A DNA stretch of 64,000 bases from Gammaproteobacteria bacterium (GTDB lineage Bacteria > Pseudomonadota > Gammaproteobacteria > Pseudomonadales > Azotimanducaceae). Location: assembly GCA_005799745.1 (NCBI GenBank), contig SYFY01000187.1, positions 1 through 64,000 on the forward strand, in the 5' to 3' direction. The notes below the pieces were generated by a model that saw nothing but the letters and a program-made list of their open reading frames with translations, did no database searches and was not told where the DNA came from. Within the stretch, counting starts at the first letter, position 1. Each line of letters begins with the position of its first letter. The translations under genes and the position numbers were made by a program. Below are positions 62,931 to 64,000 of the stretch, piece by piece.

Positions 62931-64000
62931 TTAAGCGCCGCGTTGGCCGAGAACCTCTTGGTAGGCAGTCTGCATTTCATCGAGCATGCGCGATTCTTCA
63001 TAGTGCAGGAGGACCTGGTCACGGCCGAGACGACCGAGATCAACGAGACGATGGCGCTGGGTGTAAACGGTGGTCAGAACACTAACAAGGTGATCCACGT
63101 CACCGGACTGAAAGGTGCGAATCGTCGGACACAGTGAGGCGACCTCCCTGCAACCCGGCACATCCGCGACGATAGCGGGTACACCACACGCGATCGATTC
63201 CAGCACCACGTTCGGTGTGCCTTCGCAGAGCGAAGGTAACACCGTGACATCGCAGGCGCGATAGAGCGTTTCGGGATCGTCGCGATGTCCGGTGGTGATC
63301 ACTCGATCATCGAGCTTCAGCTCTGCAATCAACGATTCCAATCGTCCGAGCTCGAGTATTGAGCTTGCGCTGCCTCGCGCGACGGAGTCGCCGGCCAACA
63401 AGAGCTGCACATCGATTCCGCGTTGAATGAGTTGAGACGTCGCCTTCAGCAACACCGCATGGTTCTTGACCGGTTTAAAACTCGCAAACATGCCGATCAG
63501 TAACGTGTCCGGACCAACGCCGAGACCAGCGCGTACGGCTGTGCCTGAGCCCGGAGCGAATCGGCTCGAGTCGACACCGTTGCGCACCACCCGATAACGT
63601 GCGCGCGCGCGGCGAAAGTGTGTGGAGTGTCAACGGAGACCTTCATCCGAATTGGCAATACAGGCCTTCATATTGGTAGTGCAGGACCGGTACAGAAAAT
63701 CTTGCCACCACGCGTAATCGTGCCGGCTACTGCGTTCCGAACCGATCGCCACCGCACGAGGTAGAAGACGTACGGCGAGACAACAGAGAATTTCCGCATC
63801 GATCAAAAAACCATGCAAGACCTGCGTGTGGAGCCGTCGGGCGAGGCGGAAAAGGGCCCATGGAGATCGACCTGGCAACAGATGAAGTCGACTCGGTTCG
63901 ATGAGCGCTGAGGCGAGTGGAGCAAAGTTCGAAAAAATCGCGATGTGGACGTTATGTCCAAGCCGTGCCCATCCATTCGCCGGCATCAACACTTGGCGTT
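62931..64000 (-). pseudogene. Family 4 glycosyltransferase interrupted by an in-frame TGA; 5' end outside the window
   Basis: The minus strand from the right edge encodes the N-terminal Rossmann half of a GT4 enzyme: ANGWARLGHNVHIAIFSN, VLHGFLIDAEILC, IGSERSSRHDYAWW. It stops at TGA (63630-63632) after CIANSDEGLR. The same frame then goes on with HSTHFRRARARYRVVRNGVD and a full C-terminal half: FASFKPVKNHAVLLKA, GHRDDPETLYRACDVTVLPS and LCEGTPNVVLESIACGVP, with the catalytic Glu. The C-terminal half fits the family without any gap, so the TGA is a nonsense change (for example from TGG or CGA). It should transfer a sugar in polysaccharide or glycolipid synthesis. True mutation or error. Confidence 0.82.

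Noticed and set aside
61973..63043. Minus-strand open frame (356 codons) across the MBL hydrolase
   Set aside because: Antisense to a gene with full zinc motifs; product looks like random Arg/Cys/His-rich sequence.
63630..63632. Selenocysteine codon in the glycosyltransferase
   Set aside because: GT4 enzymes do not use Sec, the position is not catalytic, and no downstream hairpin of the needed kind is seen.
1..64000. tRNA, rRNA, prophage, transposon or integrase
   Set aside because: Scanning intergenic regions on both strands showed no tRNA-like cloverleaf, rRNA segment, transposase or integrase motif, nor paired inverted repeats bounding a block.

Overview
The window is dense, moderately G+C-rich bacterial chromosome with about 47 protein genes (whole, partial or broken) and no recognisable rRNA, tRNA, CRISPR array, transposase or integrase. 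The gene set suggests an aerobic, free-living Gram-negative, most likely a gammaproteobacterium. It has two large TonB-dependent receptors, an RND pump, a TamA/TamB remnant, a CfaS-DUF2878-DUF6134 block beside folE, and a Rieske/acyl-CoA dehydrogenase catabolic repertoire. The genus cannot be fixed from the sequence alone.

Layout. 1-5.2 kb: partial APH-fold phosphotransferase, orphan pseudopilin, VOC protein divergent from a broken AraC-type regulator, cupin protein, broken vWA lipoprotein. 5.4-9.6 kb: exported penicillin-acylase-type hydrolase, GMC oxidoreductase, Zn-ribbon/OB-fold protein. 9.6-12.7 kb (minus): TetR regulator, glutathione peroxidase, PNPOx-like protein, lipocalin-like protein. 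12.8-19.8 kb: tamA/tamB remnant, RND adaptor and pump, convergent MFS transporter. 19.8-25.2 kb: broken flavin monooxygenase, methyltransferase, GFA protein, transglutaminase-like exported protein, a Rieske oxygenase with a 72-residue partner. 25.3-34.3 kb: SDR, TonB receptor, then an operon of two acyl-CoA dehydrogenases and two Rieske oxygenases. 34.4-43.6 kb: PhyH oxygenase, deazaflavin-reductase-like protein, FAD flavoprotein, second TonB receptor, two enoyl-CoA hydratases and a third acyl-CoA dehydrogenase. 43.9-49 kb: DUF6134, DUF2878 and a broken Cfa synthase divergent from folE, then a fourth Rieske oxygenase coupled to an exported VOC protein. 49-52 kb: membrane protein with HExxH, SDR, DUF2254-like protein, hypothetical. 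52-63 kb: a long plus-strand run of VRR-NUC nuclease, RecB-like/XPD-like helicase, pyruvate kinase, periplasmic MORN protein, transmembrane Ser/Thr kinase, two FHA proteins and an MBL hydrolase. The right edge holds a glycosyltransferase interrupted by a stop.

How it works together. The middle of the window reads as a catabolic region for a hydrophobic, probably alicyclic (steroid- or terpenoid-like) substrate: outer-membrane uptake, Rieske and PhyH oxygenation, SDR and flavoprotein redox steps, then CoA-ester dehydrogenation and hydration. Four Rieske alpha subunits are present, but no ferredoxin, reductase or beta subunit. The right end carries a compact signalling set whose predicted topology suggests a transmembrane circuit: periplasmic MORN protein, inner-membrane kinase with periplasmic TPR-like repeats, cytoplasmic FHA readers.

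Several otherwise well-conserved genes carry single small lesions: three contractions of short homopolymers, one 4-bp tandem duplication and three in-frame stops. Either this genome is decaying or the assembly has residual errors; raw reads would decide.
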